Notes under the pieces: model-generated | Seen by the model: the letters and a program-made list of their open reading frames with translations, nothing else | What the model was told of the DNA's origin: nothing | Database searches by the model: none | Shown: positions 21,268 to 31,162 of the stretch, in pieces | How the letters are laid out: the number at the start of each line of letters is the position of its first letter | Numbering within the stretch: the stretch's first letter is position 1 | Translations under genes and position numbers: made by a program | Assembly: GCF_002836515.1 (NCBI RefSeq) | Contig: NZ_PJBC01000015.1 | Location: forward strand, 1 to 54,587 | Direction of reading: 5' to 3' | Source of the DNA: Pseudomonas sp. Choline-02u-1 | GTDB taxonomy: Bacteria > Pseudomonadota > Gammaproteobacteria > Pseudomonadales > Pseudomonadaceae | Length of the DNA stretch: 54,587 bases

Positions 21268-24200
21268 TTGACCAATGTCACTCCGCCAGCCTCTGTGAGC
21301 AGCACCCCACCGGCGCCCGGCTCGCCCTTGCGCGGGACATTGAAGGGGGCGCTGGCCACCCTCGTGCTGTTATTGCTCGCATTGCTGTTCTGGCAACTGC
21401 TCGATCAATTGCGCGAAACCCAGAAGAACCAGCGTCAGTACACCATCGATTACACCGCCGACCTCGCCGCTCAGGTCAGCCTGAACATGGCGCTGAACGC
21501 GCAAATCGCCCTCAATCTGCTACCGATCGTCGAACAACCACAATCGGCCGACGAACAGCAGATGTTGCTACGCAAACTGCAACGCTCGCTGCCCGATCTG
21601 CGCAGCATGGCCCTGCTCTCGCCCTCAGGCCGCATTATCAGTGACAGCGCCACCGACAGCTCCGACGCCGATTACCTGACCGAACTGGTGCGCCGCAGTC
21701 GCGCTCAGGCGCATTATTTCAGCAACGCCGATGACGGCTCGGTGGTGCATCTGCTGTTGCATCAGGCCAGCGGCAGCAGTCGCGGTTACTGGGCCTTGCG
21801 CCTGACGCCGACCTTCTTCGACTCGCTGACCAAACAGGACGCCACCGCCCTGCGCCCGTTGTGGCTGGTGGAAAACCGCCTCAATCACCAGATCATCAGC
21901 CGCGAAACTGGGCTGCCCTCGACCAAGGCTGGCGGGCTGACCCCCGACGATGTCGCCAACACTGTGCTGACCGTGCCGCTGAGCAGCAGCGACTGGCAAT
22001 TGCGTGGGCTGTTCGACCGCCAGCGCGTACTGGAAGAATTGCTCCCGGCGTTCATCGGCAAATGCCTGCTCGGCCTGGCGTTCTCGATGTTGCCGGTGAT
22101 CGCGCTGCTGAACATGCGCCGCCGCCAGCGTCAGGTGCACGAAGGCCGGCGGCGTTATCAGGATATTTTCGAAGGCACCGGCGTGGCCCTGTGCGTGCTT
22201 GACCTGTCCGGTCTCAAGCAGATGTTCGACAAGGCGCAGATCCAGACCAGCGACCAGCTCAAGGCCTGGCTCGACCAACCGCAGCAGCGCCAGCAACTTC
22301 TGCAGGAAATGCGCGTCACCGAAGTCAATCAGGTCGCCCTGCAACTGCTTGATGTGCATTCCTGCGACGAGGCCTGGCAATTGCTGATCGACGGCCGGCG
22401 CCACCCGCAATGTGCAATCGGCCAGCCGATCCTCGACGCCGTCCTGCAGCAGCAGAAGCAGCTGGAACTGGAAATCAAACTGCCCAACAGCAACGGTCGC
22501 GACCAGCACCTGTGGATGGTCCTGCGCCTGCCGAGCGAACAGGACGACTATAAAGCGGTGATCCTCAGCATCAACGACATCACCAGCCGCAAGCTGATCG
22601 AGCTGTCGCTGCTGGAGCGCGAAGGTTTCTGGTCGGACGTGGTGCGCACCGTGCCGGATCATCTGTATGTGCAGGACGTGATCAGCCAGCGGATGATTTT
22701 CAGCAACCACCACCTCGGCCAGACCCTCGGTTACAACCGCAGCGAACTGCATCAGATGGGCGAGTACTTCTGGGAAATCCTCCTGCACCCGGAAGACGCC
22801 GATGACTACCATCGCTCGCGGCAGTTGCAGCGTCACGCCGGTTACAGCCAGTTGCTGCAATGCCAGTTGCGCTTCCGCCATCGCGACGGCAAGTGGCGGC
22901 GTTTCGACATCCGTGAACAGGCGCTGGCGCGGGACAAGCACGATCAGGTCACGCGAATCATCGGCGTGGCCAAGGACATCACTGAACAGATCGAAGCCAG
23001 CGAATCGCTGCGTGACAGCGAGCAGCGCTACCGCATGCTCGCCGAAAGCATCAGCGATGTGATCTTCTCCACCGACAGCAAGCTCTCGCTGAACTACGTC
23101 AGCCCGTCGGTGCAGGCCGTGCTGGGTTACAACGCCGAGTGGATTTTTCAGAACGGCTGGCAATCGACGATCGCCAATCCGGGGCAACTGAACGGCATCT
23201 ACGCGCTGATGGATCGCGTCAGCAAGGCCCTCGACAAACCCGAACAATTGACGCTGTTGCGCAGTCAGGTGCAGACGCAATTGTTCCTGTTCGATTGCCT
23301 GCGCGCCGATGGCCGGAAGATTCCGATCGAGCTGCGTCTGGTCCTGGTGTGGGACGAGCATGGCGCGTTTGAAGGCGTGCTCGGTGTCGGTCGCGACATC
23401 AGCCAGCAGCGCCGCGCCGAGAAAGACCTGCGCATGGCGGCCACGGTTTTCGAGCATTCGACTTCGGCCATCCTGATTACTGACCCGGCCGGCTATATCG
23501 TCCAGGCCAACGAAGCCTTCAGTCGGGTCAGCGGTTACACCGTTGGCGAAGTGCTCGACCAGTTGCCGAACATGCTCACCGTCGACGAGCAGCAGGACGC
23601 GCACCTGCGCTACGTGCTCAAGCAATTGCACGAGCACAGCACCTGGGAAGGCGAAGTGTGGATGAAGCGCCGTAACGGCGAGCATTACCCGGCGTGGGTC
23701 GGCATCACTGCCGTGCTCGACGACGAGGGCGATCTGGCCAGTTACGTGTGTTTCTTCAGCGACATCAGCGAGCGCAAGGCCAGCGAGCAGCGCATCCACC
23801 GCCTCGCCTATTACGACGCCCTCACCCACCTGCCGAACCGCACGCTGTTCCAGGACCGCCTGCACACCGCGCTGCAAGCGGCCGAGCGACAGAAGTCATG
23901 GGTGGTGCTGATGTTCCTCGATCTGGACCGCTTCAAACCGATCAACGACTCGCTCGGCCACGCTGCCGGCGACCGCATGCTCAAGGACATGGCCACGCGC
24001 CTGCTGGCCTGCGTCGGCGAAGACGACACCGTGGCGCGCATGGGTGGCGACGAATTTACCTTGCTGTTGCAGCATCGCTCCAGCCGCGAACTGGCGCTTA
24101 ACCGGGCGATTCACGTCGCCGAGCAGATTCTCGCCAGCCTGGTGCGCCCCTTCGTGCTCGAGGGTCGCGAGTTTTTTGTCACCGCAAGTATCGGCATCGC

Positions 24201-25116
24201 GCTGAGCCCGCAGGACGGCAATGAACTCAGCCAGTTGATGAAGAACGCCGACACGGCGATGTACCACGCCAAGGAACGCGGCAAAAACAACTTCCAGTTC
24301 TACCAGGCCGACATGAACGCCAGTGCGCTGGAACGTCTGGAGCTGGAAAGCGATCTGCGCCATGCGCTGGAGCAGAACGAATTTGTCCTGTACTACCAGC
24401 CGCAGTTCAGCGGCGACGGCAAACGCCTGACCGGCGCCGAAGCTTTGCTGCGCTGGCGCCATCCGCGGCGTGGGCTGGTGCCGCCGGGAGATTTCATTCC
24501 GGTACTGGAAGAGCTTGGGCTGGTGGTGGACGTGGGTGATTGGGTAATCAGCGAGGCCTGCCGGCAGCTGAAAACCTGGCACCAGCAGCGCGTGCGGGTG
24601 CCGAAGGTCTCGGTGAACATTTCCGCACGGCAGTTCTCCGACGGCCAATTGGGCACGCGGATCGCTACGATCCTGCGCGAAACCGGTCTGCCGCCGGCAT
24701 GCCTGGAACTGGAGCTGACCGAAAGTATCCTGATGCGTGAGGTCAGCGAGGCAATGCAGATTCTGGCCGGGCTGAAGAACCTCGGCCTGAGCATTGCGGT
24801 CGACGACTTCGGCACCGGTTATTCATCGCTGAACTACCTCAAGCAATTCCCGATCGACGTGCTGAAGATCGACCGCACCTTCGTCGACGGCCTGCCGTCC
24901 GGCGAACAGGACGCGCAGATTGCCCGCGCGATCATCGCCATGGCCCACAGCCTGAATCTGGCGGTGATCGCCGAGGGCGTGGAAACCCACGAGCAACTGG
25001 AATTCCTGCGTGAGCATGGCTGCGATGAGGTGCAGGGTTATCTGTTTGGTCGACCCATGCCGGCGGGACGGTTCGAGGCGCAGTTCAGCAATGATGCGCT
25101 GTTCATGTTCGACTGA
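21268..25116 (+). CDS. morA: MorA-like membrane PAS-GGDEF-EAL cyclic-di-GMP regulator
   Basis: The 1282-residue inner-membrane protein has TM1 at about 27-46, a periplasmic domain, TM2 at about 262-283, then several PAS/PAC modules (about 290-790), a GGDEF domain and an EAL domain. GGDEF is intact (ARMGGDEF, 926-930), with [11 protein letters not shown] upstream; the allosteric RxxD site is absent (GEDD). EAL is also intact: EALLRWRHP (1058), ELTESILM and [17 protein letters not shown]. Both diguanylate cyclase and phosphodiesterase activity are therefore possible. In P. aeruginosa MorA controls flagellar timing, biofilm and protease output and is likewise next to a glyA gene. Translation starts at TTG 21268 after AGGA (21255-21258); no ATG lies near. 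Confidence 0.9.
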   Translation: MTNVTPPASVSSTPPAPGSPLRGTLKGALATLVLLLLALLFWQLLDQLRETQKNQRQYTIDYTADLAAQVSLNMALNAQIALNLLPIVEQPQSADEQQMLLRKLQRSLPDLRSMALLSPSGRIISDSATDSSDADYLTELVRRSRAQAHYFSNADDGSVVHLLLHQASGSSRGYWALRLTPTFFDSLTKQDATALRPLWLVENRLNHQIISRETGLPSTKAGGLTPDDVANTVLTVPLSSSDWQLRGLFDRQRVLEELLPAFIGKCLLGLAFSMLPVIALLNMRRRQRQVHEGRRRYQDIFEGTGVALCVLDLSGLKQMFDKAQIQTSDQLKAWLDQPQQRQQLLQEMRVTEVNQVALQLLDVHSCDEAWQLLIDGRRHPQCAIGQPILDAVLQQQKQLELEIKLPNSNGRDQHLWMVLRLPSEQDDYKAVILSINDITSRKLIELSLLEREGFWSDVVRTVPDHLYVQDVISQRMIFSNHHLGQTLGYNRSELHQMGEYFWEILLHPEDADDYHRSRQLQRHAGYSQLLQCQLRFRHRDGKWRRFDIREQALARDKHDQVTRIIGVAKDITEQIEASESLRDSEQRYRMLAESISDVIFSTDSKLSLNYVSPSVQAVLGYNAEWIFQNGWQSTIANPGQLNGIYALMDRVSKALDKPEQLTLLRSQVQTQLFLFDCLRADGRKIPIELRLVLVWDEHGAFEGVLGVGRDISQQRRAEKDLRMAATVFEHSTSAILITDPAGYIVQANEAFSRVSGYTVGEVLDQLPNMLTVDEQQDAHLRYVLKQLHEHSTWEGEVWMKRRNGEHYPAWVGITAVLDDEGDLASYVCFFSDISERKASEQRIHRLAYYDALTHLPNRTLFQDRLHTALQAAERQKSWVVLMFLDLDRFKPINDSLGHAAGDRMLKDMATRLLACVGEDDTVARMGGDEFTLLLQHRSSRELALNRAIHVAEQILASLVRPFVLEGREFFVTASIGIALSPQDGNELSQLMKNADTAMYHAKERGKNNFQFYQADMNASALERLELESDLRHALEQNEFVLYYQPQFSGDGKRLTGAEALLRWRHPRRGLVPPGDFIPVLEELGLVVDVGDWVISEACRQLKTWHQQRVRVPKVSVNISARQFSDGQLGTRIATILRETGLPPACLELELTESILMREVSEAMQILAGLKNLGLSIAVDDFGTGYSSLNYLKQFPIDVLKIDRTFVDGLPSGEQDAQIARAIIAMAHSLNLAVIAEGVETHEQLEFLREHGCDEVQGYLFGRPMPAGRFEAQFSNDALFMFD

Positions 25117-25134
25117 AGATTTGCGGCGTGCCCG

Positions 25135-25164
25135 AAAAGATCGCAGCCTGCGGCAGCTCCTACA
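25135..25164. repeat. REP element, type B, single
   Basis: A lone copy of the second REP family (GATCGCAGCCTGCGGCAGCTCCTAC), with a G in place of the usual T in CCTTCGGC. It lies between morA and glyA. Confidence 0.8.
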
Positions 25165-25203
25165 GGTTGATGCCAGTCACAAGATCCGGGGTGAGTCGGC
25201 ACA

Positions 25204-25252
25204 AACGCCACCTGTCTGCGCATGAACGCCACTTGTCTGCGACATGATGTCG
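25204..25252 (+). promoter_or_regulatory. Tandem repeats plus palindrome upstream of glyA, candidate operator
   Basis: AACGCCACCTGTCTGCG-CATGA (25204-25225) is followed head-to-tail by AACGCCACTTGTCTGCGACATGA. The second copy runs into CGACAT-G-ATGTCG (25240-25252), a palindrome with six-base arms. This lies 70-120 bases ahead of the glyA start. I cannot name the regulator. Confidence 0.45.
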
Positions 25253-25323
25253 TTTCATATGTCATCCAAAAGCGGTTGGGTTAGAATGCCCCCCTTTTCT
25301 GCCCCCGATCCTTGAGGACCGCC

Positions 25324-26577
25324 ATGTTCAGCCGTGATTTGACTATTGCCAAGTACGACGCCGACCTTTTTGCCGCCATGGAGCAAGAAGCTCAGCGTCA
25401 GGAAGAACACATTGAGCTGATCGCTTCGGAAAACTACACCAGCCCAGCGGTGATGGAAGCTCAAGGCTCGGTCCTGACCAACAAGTACGCCGAAGGTTAT
25501 CCGGGCAAGCGCTACTACGGTGGTTGCGAATACGTTGACGTGGTCGAGCAACTGGCCATCGACCGTGCCAAGGAACTGTTCGGCGCCGATTACGCCAACG
25601 TTCAACCGCACGCAGGTTCCCAAGCCAACGCCGCTGTGTACCTGGCTCTGCTGTCGGCTGGCGACACCATTCTGGGCATGAGCCTGGCCCATGGTGGTCA
25701 CCTGACCCACGGCGCCAGCGTTTCCTCCTCGGGCAAGCTGTACAACGCCGTTCAATACGGTATCGATGCCAACGGCCTGATCGACTACGACGAAGTCGAG
25801 CGCCTGGCGGTCGAGCACAAGCCGAAAATGATCGTTGCCGGTTTCTCGGCCTACTCGCAGATTCTCGACTTCCCGCGCTTCCGCGAAATCGCTGACAAGG
25901 TCGGCGCCTACCTGTTCGTCGACATGGCTCACGTCGCCGGTCTGGTTGCCGCTGGTGTCTACCCGAACCCGGTGCCGTTCGCTGACGTCGTGACCACTAC
26001 CACGCACAAGACCCTGCGCGGTCCACGTGGCGGTCTGATCCTCGCGAAGGCGAATGCCGAGATCGAGAAGAAGCTCAACTCCGCCGTATTCCCGGGCGCC
26101 CAGGGTGGCCCGCTGGAGCACGTGATCGCCGCCAAGGCAATCTGCTTCAAGGAAGCGCTGCAGCCTGAGTTCAAGGCCTACCAGCAACAAGTGGTGAAAA
26201 ACGCCCAGGCCATGGCCAGCGTATTCATCGAGCGCGGTTTCGACGTGGTTTCGGGCGGTACTGAAAACCACCTGTTCCTGCTGTCGCTGATCAAGCAGGA
26301 CATCTCCGGCAAAGACGCTGACGCCGCGCTGGGCAAAGCGTTCATCACCGTGAACAAGAACTCGGTGCCTAACGATCCACGCTCGCCGTTCGTCACCTCT
26401 GGCCTGCGTTTCGGTACCCCGGCTGTGACCACTCGCGGCTTCAAGGAAGCTGAGTGCAAAGAGCTGGCCGGCTGGATCTGCGACATCCTGGCAGACCTGA
26501 ACAACGAAGCGGTGATCGACGCCGTTCGTGAGAAAGTCAAAGCTATCTGCAAGAAACTGCCGGTGTACGGCGCTTAA
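25324..26577 (+). CDS. glyA: Serine hydroxymethyltransferase
   Basis: Pyridoxal-phosphate enzyme converting serine and tetrahydrofolate to glycine and 5,10-methylene-tetrahydrofolate, the main source of one-carbon units. At 417 residues it matches E. coli GlyA, and the PLP lysine falls at the same number, Lys229, in [15 protein letters not shown]. Other signatures are [13 protein letters not shown] near the N-terminus, [15 protein letters not shown], and [14 protein letters not shown]. Start is ATG 25324 after GAGGA; an in-frame start four codons upstream is unlikely. A strong terminator follows. Position beside morA is conserved with P. aeruginosa, where this copy is called glyA3; pseudomonads usually carry more than one glyA, so the catabolic or biosynthetic emphasis of this copy cannot be read here. 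Confidence 0.96.
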   Translation: MFSRDLTIAKYDADLFAAMEQEAQRQEEHIELIASENYTSPAVMEAQGSVLTNKYAEGYPGKRYYGGCEYVDVVEQLAIDRAKELFGADYANVQPHAGSQANAAVYLALLSAGDTILGMSLAHGGHLTHGASVSSSGKLYNAVQYGIDANGLIDYDEVERLAVEHKPKMIVAGFSAYSQILDFPRFREIADKVGAYLFVDMAHVAGLVAAGVYPNPVPFADVVTTTTHKTLRGPRGGLILAKANAEIEKKLNSAVFPGAQGGPLEHVIAAKAICFKEALQPEFKAYQQQVVKNAQAMASVFIERGFDVVSGGTENHLFLLSLIKQDISGKDADAALGKAFITVNKNSVPNDPRSPFVTSGLRFGTPAVTTRGFKEAECKELAGWICDILADLNNEAVIDAVREKVKAICKKLPVYGA

Positions 26578-26606
26578 GTGCGACGTTAAATCTGCAGCAG
26601 GAAAAA

Positions 26607-26634
26607 CCGGCCAAGTGATTGGCCGGTTTTTTTT
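26607..26634 (+). terminator. Rho-independent terminator of glyA
   Basis: CCGGCCAA-GTGA-TTGGCCGG (26607-26626) followed by eight Ts. Perfect eight-base stem, 30 bases after the glyA stop. Confidence 0.95.
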
Positions 26635-26650
26635 CGCCTGCAATTCAGCT

Positions 26651-26732
26651 GTAGGAGCTGCCCAAGGCTGCGATCCTTTGATCTGGATTTTAAAAACAAG
26701 ATCAAAAGATCGCAGCCTTCGGCAGCTCCTAC
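26651..26732. repeat. REP pair, type B (inverted)
   Basis: GTAGGAGCTGCCCAAGGCTG at the left and its inverted partner CAGCCTTCGGCAGCTCCTAC at the right, with internal GATC...AAAAGATC arms. It forms a long imperfect hairpin between glyA and the DctA-like gene. Confidence 0.9.
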
Positions 26733-26911
26733 GCGGCTTTGGCCGCTGGTCAGACCGGTCATGCCAAATTCATGTTCACCCCTTGTAATCAGGAAAAACC
26801 CTAGCCTAGACTGCGCCTGCACTGGACATACCGGTAAGACCACAATAATTAAGTCCTGAATCCGATGCGCCAAGCGTGCGGCAGCCAGGACACCGACCCA
26901 GGATTCCTCCC

Positions 26912-28225
26912 ATGCTCAGATGGTGCTCGCGTTCAATCTTCCTCCAAGTGGTCCTCGGACTGATGTTCGGCATCGTCTGTGGGCTGACCCTCCCTGAATA
27001 CTCGGCCCAGCTCAAACCGCTCGGCGATGGCTTCATCAAACTGATCAAGATGCTTATCGGCCTGATCGTGTTCTGCGTGGTGGTCAGCGGCATCAGCGGC
27101 GCGGGCGACCTGAAGAAGGTCGGGCGCATCGGCCTCAAGTCGGTGATCTACTTTGAAGTGCTGACCACCATCGCCCTGGTGATCGGCCTGGTGTTCGCCT
27201 TCAGTACCGGCATCGGCAGCGGCGCGAATATCCATCTGGAACAGCTTTCCAGCGCCGACATGGGCGACCTCGCCGAGCGCGGCCAGCACATGCACACCAC
27301 CACCCAATTCCTCATGGACCTGATCCCGACCTCGGTGATCGGTGCCTTCGCTGACAACAATATTCTGCAAGTGCTGCTGTTCTCGGTATTGTTTGGCAGC
27401 GCGCTGAATCTGGTCGGCGAAGCGGCGTCCGGTATCTCGCGGCTGATCAACGAACTGAGCCACGTGATCTTCCGCATCATGGGCATGATCGTGCGTCTGG
27501 CGCCGATCGGCGTGTTCGGCGCCATCGCCTTCACCACCAGCAAATATGGCCTGGATTCGCTGCAGCACCTGGGCAGTCTGGTCGGTTTGTTCTATCTGAC
27601 GTGCGTCGCGTTTGTCGCACTGATTCTCGGTCTGGTGATGCGTGCTTCCGGCCTGCGCATGTGGCCGCTGCTCAAGTACCTGCGTGAAGAACTGCTGATC
27701 GTCATGGGTACCGCTTCTTCCGACGCCGTACTGCCGCAGATCATGCGCAAGCTCGAACACCTCGGCATCGGCAGCTCCACTGTCGGTCTGGTGATCCCGA
27801 CCGGGTATTCGTTCAACCTTGACGGTTTCTCGATCTATCTGACTCTGGCCATCGTGTTTATCGCCAACGCCACCGGCACACCACTGGCGATGACCGACTT
27901 GCTGACCATCCTGCTGGTGTCGCTGATCACCTCCAAGGGTGCCCACGGCATTCCCGGCTCGGCGCTGGTGATTCTCGCCGCAACACTGACGGCGATCCCA
28001 GCGATTCCCGTAGTCGGTCTGGTGCTGGTGTTGGCCGTGGACTGGTTCATGGGCATCGGCCGGGCGCTGACCAATCTGATCGGCAACTGCGTCGCCACTG
28101 TGGCCATCGCCCGCTGGGAAAAGGACATTGACGTGCAGCGCGCGAACAAGGTGCTCAACGGCGAACAGGGCTATAACTTTCAACCGCGAAAAACTGTCGC
28201 CCAGGCGGCGGCCAAAGAATTTTGA
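26912..28225 (+). CDS. DctA-type dicarboxylate/amino-acid:cation symporter
   Basis: A 437-residue inner-membrane carrier of the DAACS (GltP/DctA) family with about eight helices and two re-entrant loops. Family landmarks are GTASSDAVLPQIMRKLE (the serine-rich hairpin), PTGYSFNLDGFSIYLTLA and TSKGAHGIPGSALVILAATL. Classical DctA has NLDGTSIY and GAAGVTGS at the last two sites; here Thr is Phe and the second loop is GAHGIPGS, so substrate choice may differ from succinate/fumarate/malate. Start at ATG 26912 follows AGGATTCC; an upstream ATG at 26876 lacks a ribosome site. Two GntR-family regulator genes follow in the same direction, the first only 49 bases away, which suggests an operon for uptake of a particular carboxylate. 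GGTAAGACC (26833-26841) upstream is a weak FadR/PdhR-type half-operator candidate. Confidence 0.85.
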   Translation: MLRWCSRSIFLQVVLGLMFGIVCGLTLPEYSAQLKPLGDGFIKLIKMLIGLIVFCVVVSGISGAGDLKKVGRIGLKSVIYFEVLTTIALVIGLVFAFSTGIGSGANIHLEQLSSADMGDLAERGQHMHTTTQFLMDLIPTSVIGAFADNNILQVLLFSVLFGSALNLVGEAASGISRLINELSHVIFRIMGMIVRLAPIGVFGAIAFTTSKYGLDSLQHLGSLVGLFYLTCVAFVALILGLVMRASGLRMWPLLKYLREELLIVMGTASSDAVLPQIMRKLEHLGIGSSTVGLVIPTGYSFNLDGFSIYLTLAIVFIANATGTPLAMTDLLTILLVSLITSKGAHGIPGSALVILAATLTAIPAIPVVGLVLVLAVDWFMGIGRALTNLIGNCVATVAIARWEKDIDVQRANKVLNGEQGYNFQPRKTVAQAAAKEF

Positions 28226-28274
28226 ATGAGTGCCGTGCCTGCTGCCTGGCAGGCACGGCGCAGGGAGCCAATAC

Positions 28275-28979
28275 GTGATAACAACTTCAACCGTCGTCAA
28301 CTCAGTGGTGGAAAAGCTCCGCGCCGCGTTGGCCCGAGGGCAGTGGCGCTCCGGCGACATGCTGCCGGGCCAGCGCGAACTGGCCGAGCAATTGGGCATC
28401 AGCCGACCAAGCCTGCGCGAAGCGGTGACCGTGCTGGAAACCCTCGGCCTGGTGCGCTCGATGCCGGGCAAAGGCGTAGTCGTGCTCGACGCACAACTGA
28501 GCGACAGCCAGAGCCACGACAGCGCGGTAGCCGGCGCCAGTCTCGAAGATGTGCTGCAGCTGCGCTACACCCTCGAGCCGTTCATTGTCGGACTGGTCGC
28601 GCAATCGATTAGCAGCAAGGAAGTCGGCCAGCTGCGCCTGACCCTGATGGACATGCGCGAAGCCCTCGAGGCCGGTGACAGCGAGGCCGGGGTCAGCGCC
28701 TACATCGCCTTCCACGAAGAACTGTTCACGCTGACCTCGAACCCGATTTTCCAGAGCGTGGTACAGCAGACCAGCAATGCCCTCAAGCAAAGTGCCGAAG
28801 TGTTGCGCAACTCTCCCGAGCATCTGGCCGAACGTCTGCAAGAAAACGAAGCGGTGGTCCGCGCGATTCGCAGCAAGAACAGCGCTCAGGCCAGCGCCGA
28901 AATGCGTCGGCACATTCTGCGCGAAGGCCAGCGCATGGGCGTTGAGCTGAATATTCCGGACGACAACCTGCCCACCTGA
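28275..28979 (+). CDS. GntR-family regulator, FadR subfamily (FCD domain)
   Basis: A 234-residue cytoplasmic DNA-binding protein. The N-terminal winged helix-turn-helix is clear (LPGQRELAEQLGISRPSLRE, about 33-52, then VTVLETLGLVRSMPGKGVVV). The C-terminal two-thirds is an all-helical FCD ligand domain with conserved His positions (FHEELF, MRRHILREG). GTG 28275 is preferred because AGGGAG lies eight bases upstream; a GTG at 28230 would add residues without support. It sits 49 bases after the carrier gene and probably controls it in response to the transported acid. Confidence 0.88.
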   Translation: MITTSTVVNSVVEKLRAALARGQWRSGDMLPGQRELAEQLGISRPSLREAVTVLETLGLVRSMPGKGVVVLDAQLSDSQSHDSAVAGASLEDVLQLRYTLEPFIVGLVAQSISSKEVGQLRLTLMDMREALEAGDSEAGVSAYIAFHEELFTLTSNPIFQSVVQQTSNALKQSAEVLRNSPEHLAERLQENEAVVRAIRSKNSAQASAEMRRHILREGQRMGVELNIPDDNLPT

Positions 28980-28997
28980 TTTGCCAGGAGAACGGCC

Positions 28998-29702
28998 ATG
29001 AACAGTTTTGCTTGCGCATCGCATGCGCATTCGACCGCCCTGCCCTTCCTTCACCAGCGGGCGCCGGTGGAGGATCTGTACCCGCGAGTGTTCGACGCAA
29101 TACTCGAACAGCGTATCGATGAAGCCAGCCGGTTCACCGAGGACAGTCTGAAGGCGATGTTCAGCGCCAGCCGCGCCGATGTGCGGCGGGTGCTGACCCA
29201 GTTGTCCCATGAACAGATCGTGGTATTGCGCGCCAATCATCGACCGCGCGTGGCGGCGCCAGATCGTGAACTGATCAGGCAGACCTTGCATGCGCGTCGG
29301 CTAGCCGAAAGCACATTGGTGCGGCTGGCGTGTCAGCGTCCGCAGATAGAACAATTGACACGCTTGCGCACCTTGATTGAACGCGAGAAGCGCGCCGTAG
29401 AGCAGGATCGGCGCGCAACGGCGATTCGTTTGTCCGGGGAGTTTCATGTGCTGATGGCGCGGATGGCGGGGAATGTGCCGCTGGCGCATTTTCTCGGGAG
29501 TCTGGTGCCGTTGACATCGTTGGCGATTGCGCGAAGCACGTCGCAGACGCACAGCTGTTGCGCATGGCAGGAACATTCGGCGCTGGTAGAGGCCTTGGAG
29601 CGACGAGATGCTTCAAAGGCCGGGATGCTGATGGGTCAGCATCTGGATCATCTTGAGCAAACGCTGCTGGGTTCAGACCTTGAGTCTTATGCTGTCGGTT
29701 AG
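28998..29702 (+). CDS. Second GntR-family regulator (FCD domain)
   Basis: A 234-residue paralogous regulator, 18 bases after the first. The DNA-binding part (about residues 27-75: RVFDAILEQRIDEASRFTED, FSASRADVRRVLTQL) is a divergent GntR winged helix. The C-terminal part is FCD-like, with GEFHVLMARMAGN and GQHLDHLEQTL supplying the metal/ligand-type His positions. Strong AGGAG (28986-28990) precedes ATG 28998. Two tandem GntR genes behind one carrier are unusual; one may respond to the substrate and the other to a downstream metabolite, but that is inference. Confidence 0.82.
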   Translation: MNSFACASHAHSTALPFLHQRAPVEDLYPRVFDAILEQRIDEASRFTEDSLKAMFSASRADVRRVLTQLSHEQIVVLRANHRPRVAAPDRELIRQTLHARRLAESTLVRLACQRPQIEQLTRLRTLIEREKRAVEQDRRATAIRLSGEFHVLMARMAGNVPLAHFLGSLVPLTSLAIARSTSQTHSCCAWQEHSALVEALERRDASKAGMLMGQHLDHLEQTLLGSDLESYAVG

Positions 29703-29708
29703 ATTGCC

Positions 29709-29791
29709 TTCGCGAGCAAGCCCGCTCCCACAGGAGACCGTATTCCTTCCAGAGAAATGCAGTCAACTGTGGGAGCGGGCTTGCTCGCGAA
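29709..29791. repeat. REP pair, type A (inverted)
   Basis: Inverted perfect copies of the GCGAGCAAGCCCGCTCCCAC core at 29709-29732 and 29768-29791, lying between the convergent gntR and yjiA genes. Confidence 0.92.
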
Positions 29792-29818
29792 GAGGCCATC
29801 AATGACAACAAAGCCCCA

Positions 29819-30790
29819 TCAGAGCGCCACCACTGTGGCAAACCCCGCCCGAATCTTCTCTTCCGGCAAGTCATCGGCGATGAACACGATCACGCTTTCC
29901 CGCGCCTCGCCCTCGGCCCACTCGGTGTCCCAGTCAAAACCATAAAGCTTCAACACGCCCTGAAACACCAGCCGCCGATCCTCGCCAGCAATATTCAGCA
30001 CGCCTTTGTAACGCAGCAATTGCTTGCCGTGTTCTTCCAGCAGTTCGTTCATGAACTCGCTGAGCTGATCGATATCCAGCGCCTGATCGGTGCGCAGAAC
30101 AAGGCTGGAGATGCGATCAATCGACGGCGCCTTGCTCACCGGCCGCAGGCTCAATCCGCCGCCCAGATCGGCATTGAGATTGAAGCCGCGCACATCCAGC
30201 AGTTCGCCCAGATCGATGTTGCCATGCTCGACCACGCGGATCGGCGCGCGGCGGTTGATTCGTGTCAGTCGCTCGCTGAGCGCGGTGAAGGTTGCCCCGT
30301 CAACCAGATCGGTCTTGCTCACCAGCAGGCGATCGGCGAAACCGATCTGGGCCTGAGCGATGGTCTGGGTCAGGTGCACATCGGCGTGAGCGGCATCGAC
30401 CAGGGTGATGATGCCGTCGAGCAGGTAACGCTCGCGCAGTTCTTCGTCGATGAAAAAGGTCTGCGCCACCGGCGCCGGATCGGCAAGCCCTGTGCACTCG
30501 ATAACCAGACGATCAAACGCGATCTCGCCGCTGTCCAGGCGTTCGAGCAGCAGGTACAGGGCCTTGGTCAGGTCGGTGTGAATCGTGCAGCAGACGCAGC
30601 CGTTGGCCAGGGTCATGACTTGCACCGGCTCGTCACCCAACAGTTGGGTGTCGATGCCGGCGTCGCTGAATTCGTTTTCGATCACGGCGATCTTCAGGCC
30701 GTGCTCGGCTTTCAATAAGTGGCGCAGCAAAGTGGTTTTGCCAGCGCCGAGGAAACCGCTGAGTACCGTTACCGGAATGGGAGAGGACAA
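29819..30790 (-). CDS. yjiA: CobW/YjiA-family metal-binding GTPase
   Basis: A 323-residue P-loop GTPase of the G3E/COG0523 class. Walker A is GFLGAGKTT (12-20). The metal-binding CxCC motif is GCVCC (64-68). The GTPase base motif SKTDLV and a C-terminal CobW_C domain follow. E. coli YjiA binds transition metals and GTP; its exact job is unsettled. Translation starts at TTG 30790, supported by AAGGAG seven bases upstream, with no ATG alternative. It lies downstream of ybdD and cstA on the same strand, matching the E. coli yjiY-yjiX-yjiA order, with a REP pair in the 159-base gap. Confidence 0.9.
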   Translation of the reverse strand: MSSPIPVTVLSGFLGAGKTTLLRHLLKAEHGLKIAVIENEFSDAGIDTQLLGDEPVQVMTLANGCVCCTIHTDLTKALYLLLERLDSGEIAFDRLVIECTGLADPAPVAQTFFIDEELRERYLLDGIITLVDAAHADVHLTQTIAQAQIGFADRLLVSKTDLVDGATFTALSERLTRINRRAPIRVVEHGNIDLGELLDVRGFNLNADLGGGLSLRPVSKAPSIDRISSLVLRTDQALDIDQLSEFMNELLEEHGKQLLRYKGVLNIAGEDRRLVFQGVLKLYGFDWDTEWAEGEARESVIVFIADDLPEEKIRAGFATVVAL

Positions 30791-30830
30791 ACGCTTTCTC
30801 CTTCATATAAATGAACAACACAAAAACAAA

Positions 30831-30920
30831 TGTGGGAGCGAGCTTGCTCGCGAAGGGGTCGTGTCAGCCGACATCATTGCCCGATGACACACCGCTTTCG
30901 CGAGCAAGCCCGCTCCCACA
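30831..30920. repeat. REP pair, type A (inverted, opposite order)
   Basis: TGTGGGAGCGAGCTTGCTCG at the left and GCGAGCAAGCCCGCTCCCAC at the right. It fills most of the ybdD-yjiA gap within the putative operon and could act as an mRNA-stabilising hairpin. Confidence 0.9.
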
Positions 30921-30949
30921 GGGGATTACCTCAACCGCAGGCTGTCAGC

Positions 30950-31147
30950 TCAACAGCACTTCGGCCCACCCTTGCCACCGTAACGGGCCTCCTGACGTTC
31001 GCGAAAGAACATCTCGTAGCTCATCACCGGTTTGTCCGGGTGTTTGGTTTGCATATGCTCGACGTAGGTGTCGTAGTCGGGCATGCCGACCATCAGGCGC
31101 GCGGCCTGACCGAGGTATTTACCGAGGCGACTCAGGTCATTGAACAT
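30950..31147 (-). CDS. ybdD: YbdD/YjiX family small protein (DUF466)
   Basis: A 65-residue protein encoded right after cstA. It has the family core [20 protein letters not shown] followed by [16 protein letters not shown], and ends in the characteristic Lys-Cys-Cys. In E. coli YbdD (with CstA) and YjiX (with BtsT) are needed for pyruvate transport activity, acting as a small partner of the carrier. GGAGGA seven bases ahead of ATG 31147 is a strong ribosome site. Only 15 bases separate it from the cstA stop. Confidence 0.95.
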   Translation of the reverse strand: MFNDLSRLGKYLGQAARLMVGMPDYDTYVEHMQTKHPDKPVMSYEMFFRERQEARYGGKGGPKCC

Positions 31148-31162
31148 GCTGCAATCCTCCGG

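Noticed and set aside
21625..23877. A 750-codon open frame antisense to morA, and similar long antisense frames over other high-GC genes (for example 26933-28471 and 53115-54527)
   Set aside because: These are mirror frames created by GC-rich third positions; their products are rich in Gln, His, Val and Arg without domains, while the sense strands encode clear families.
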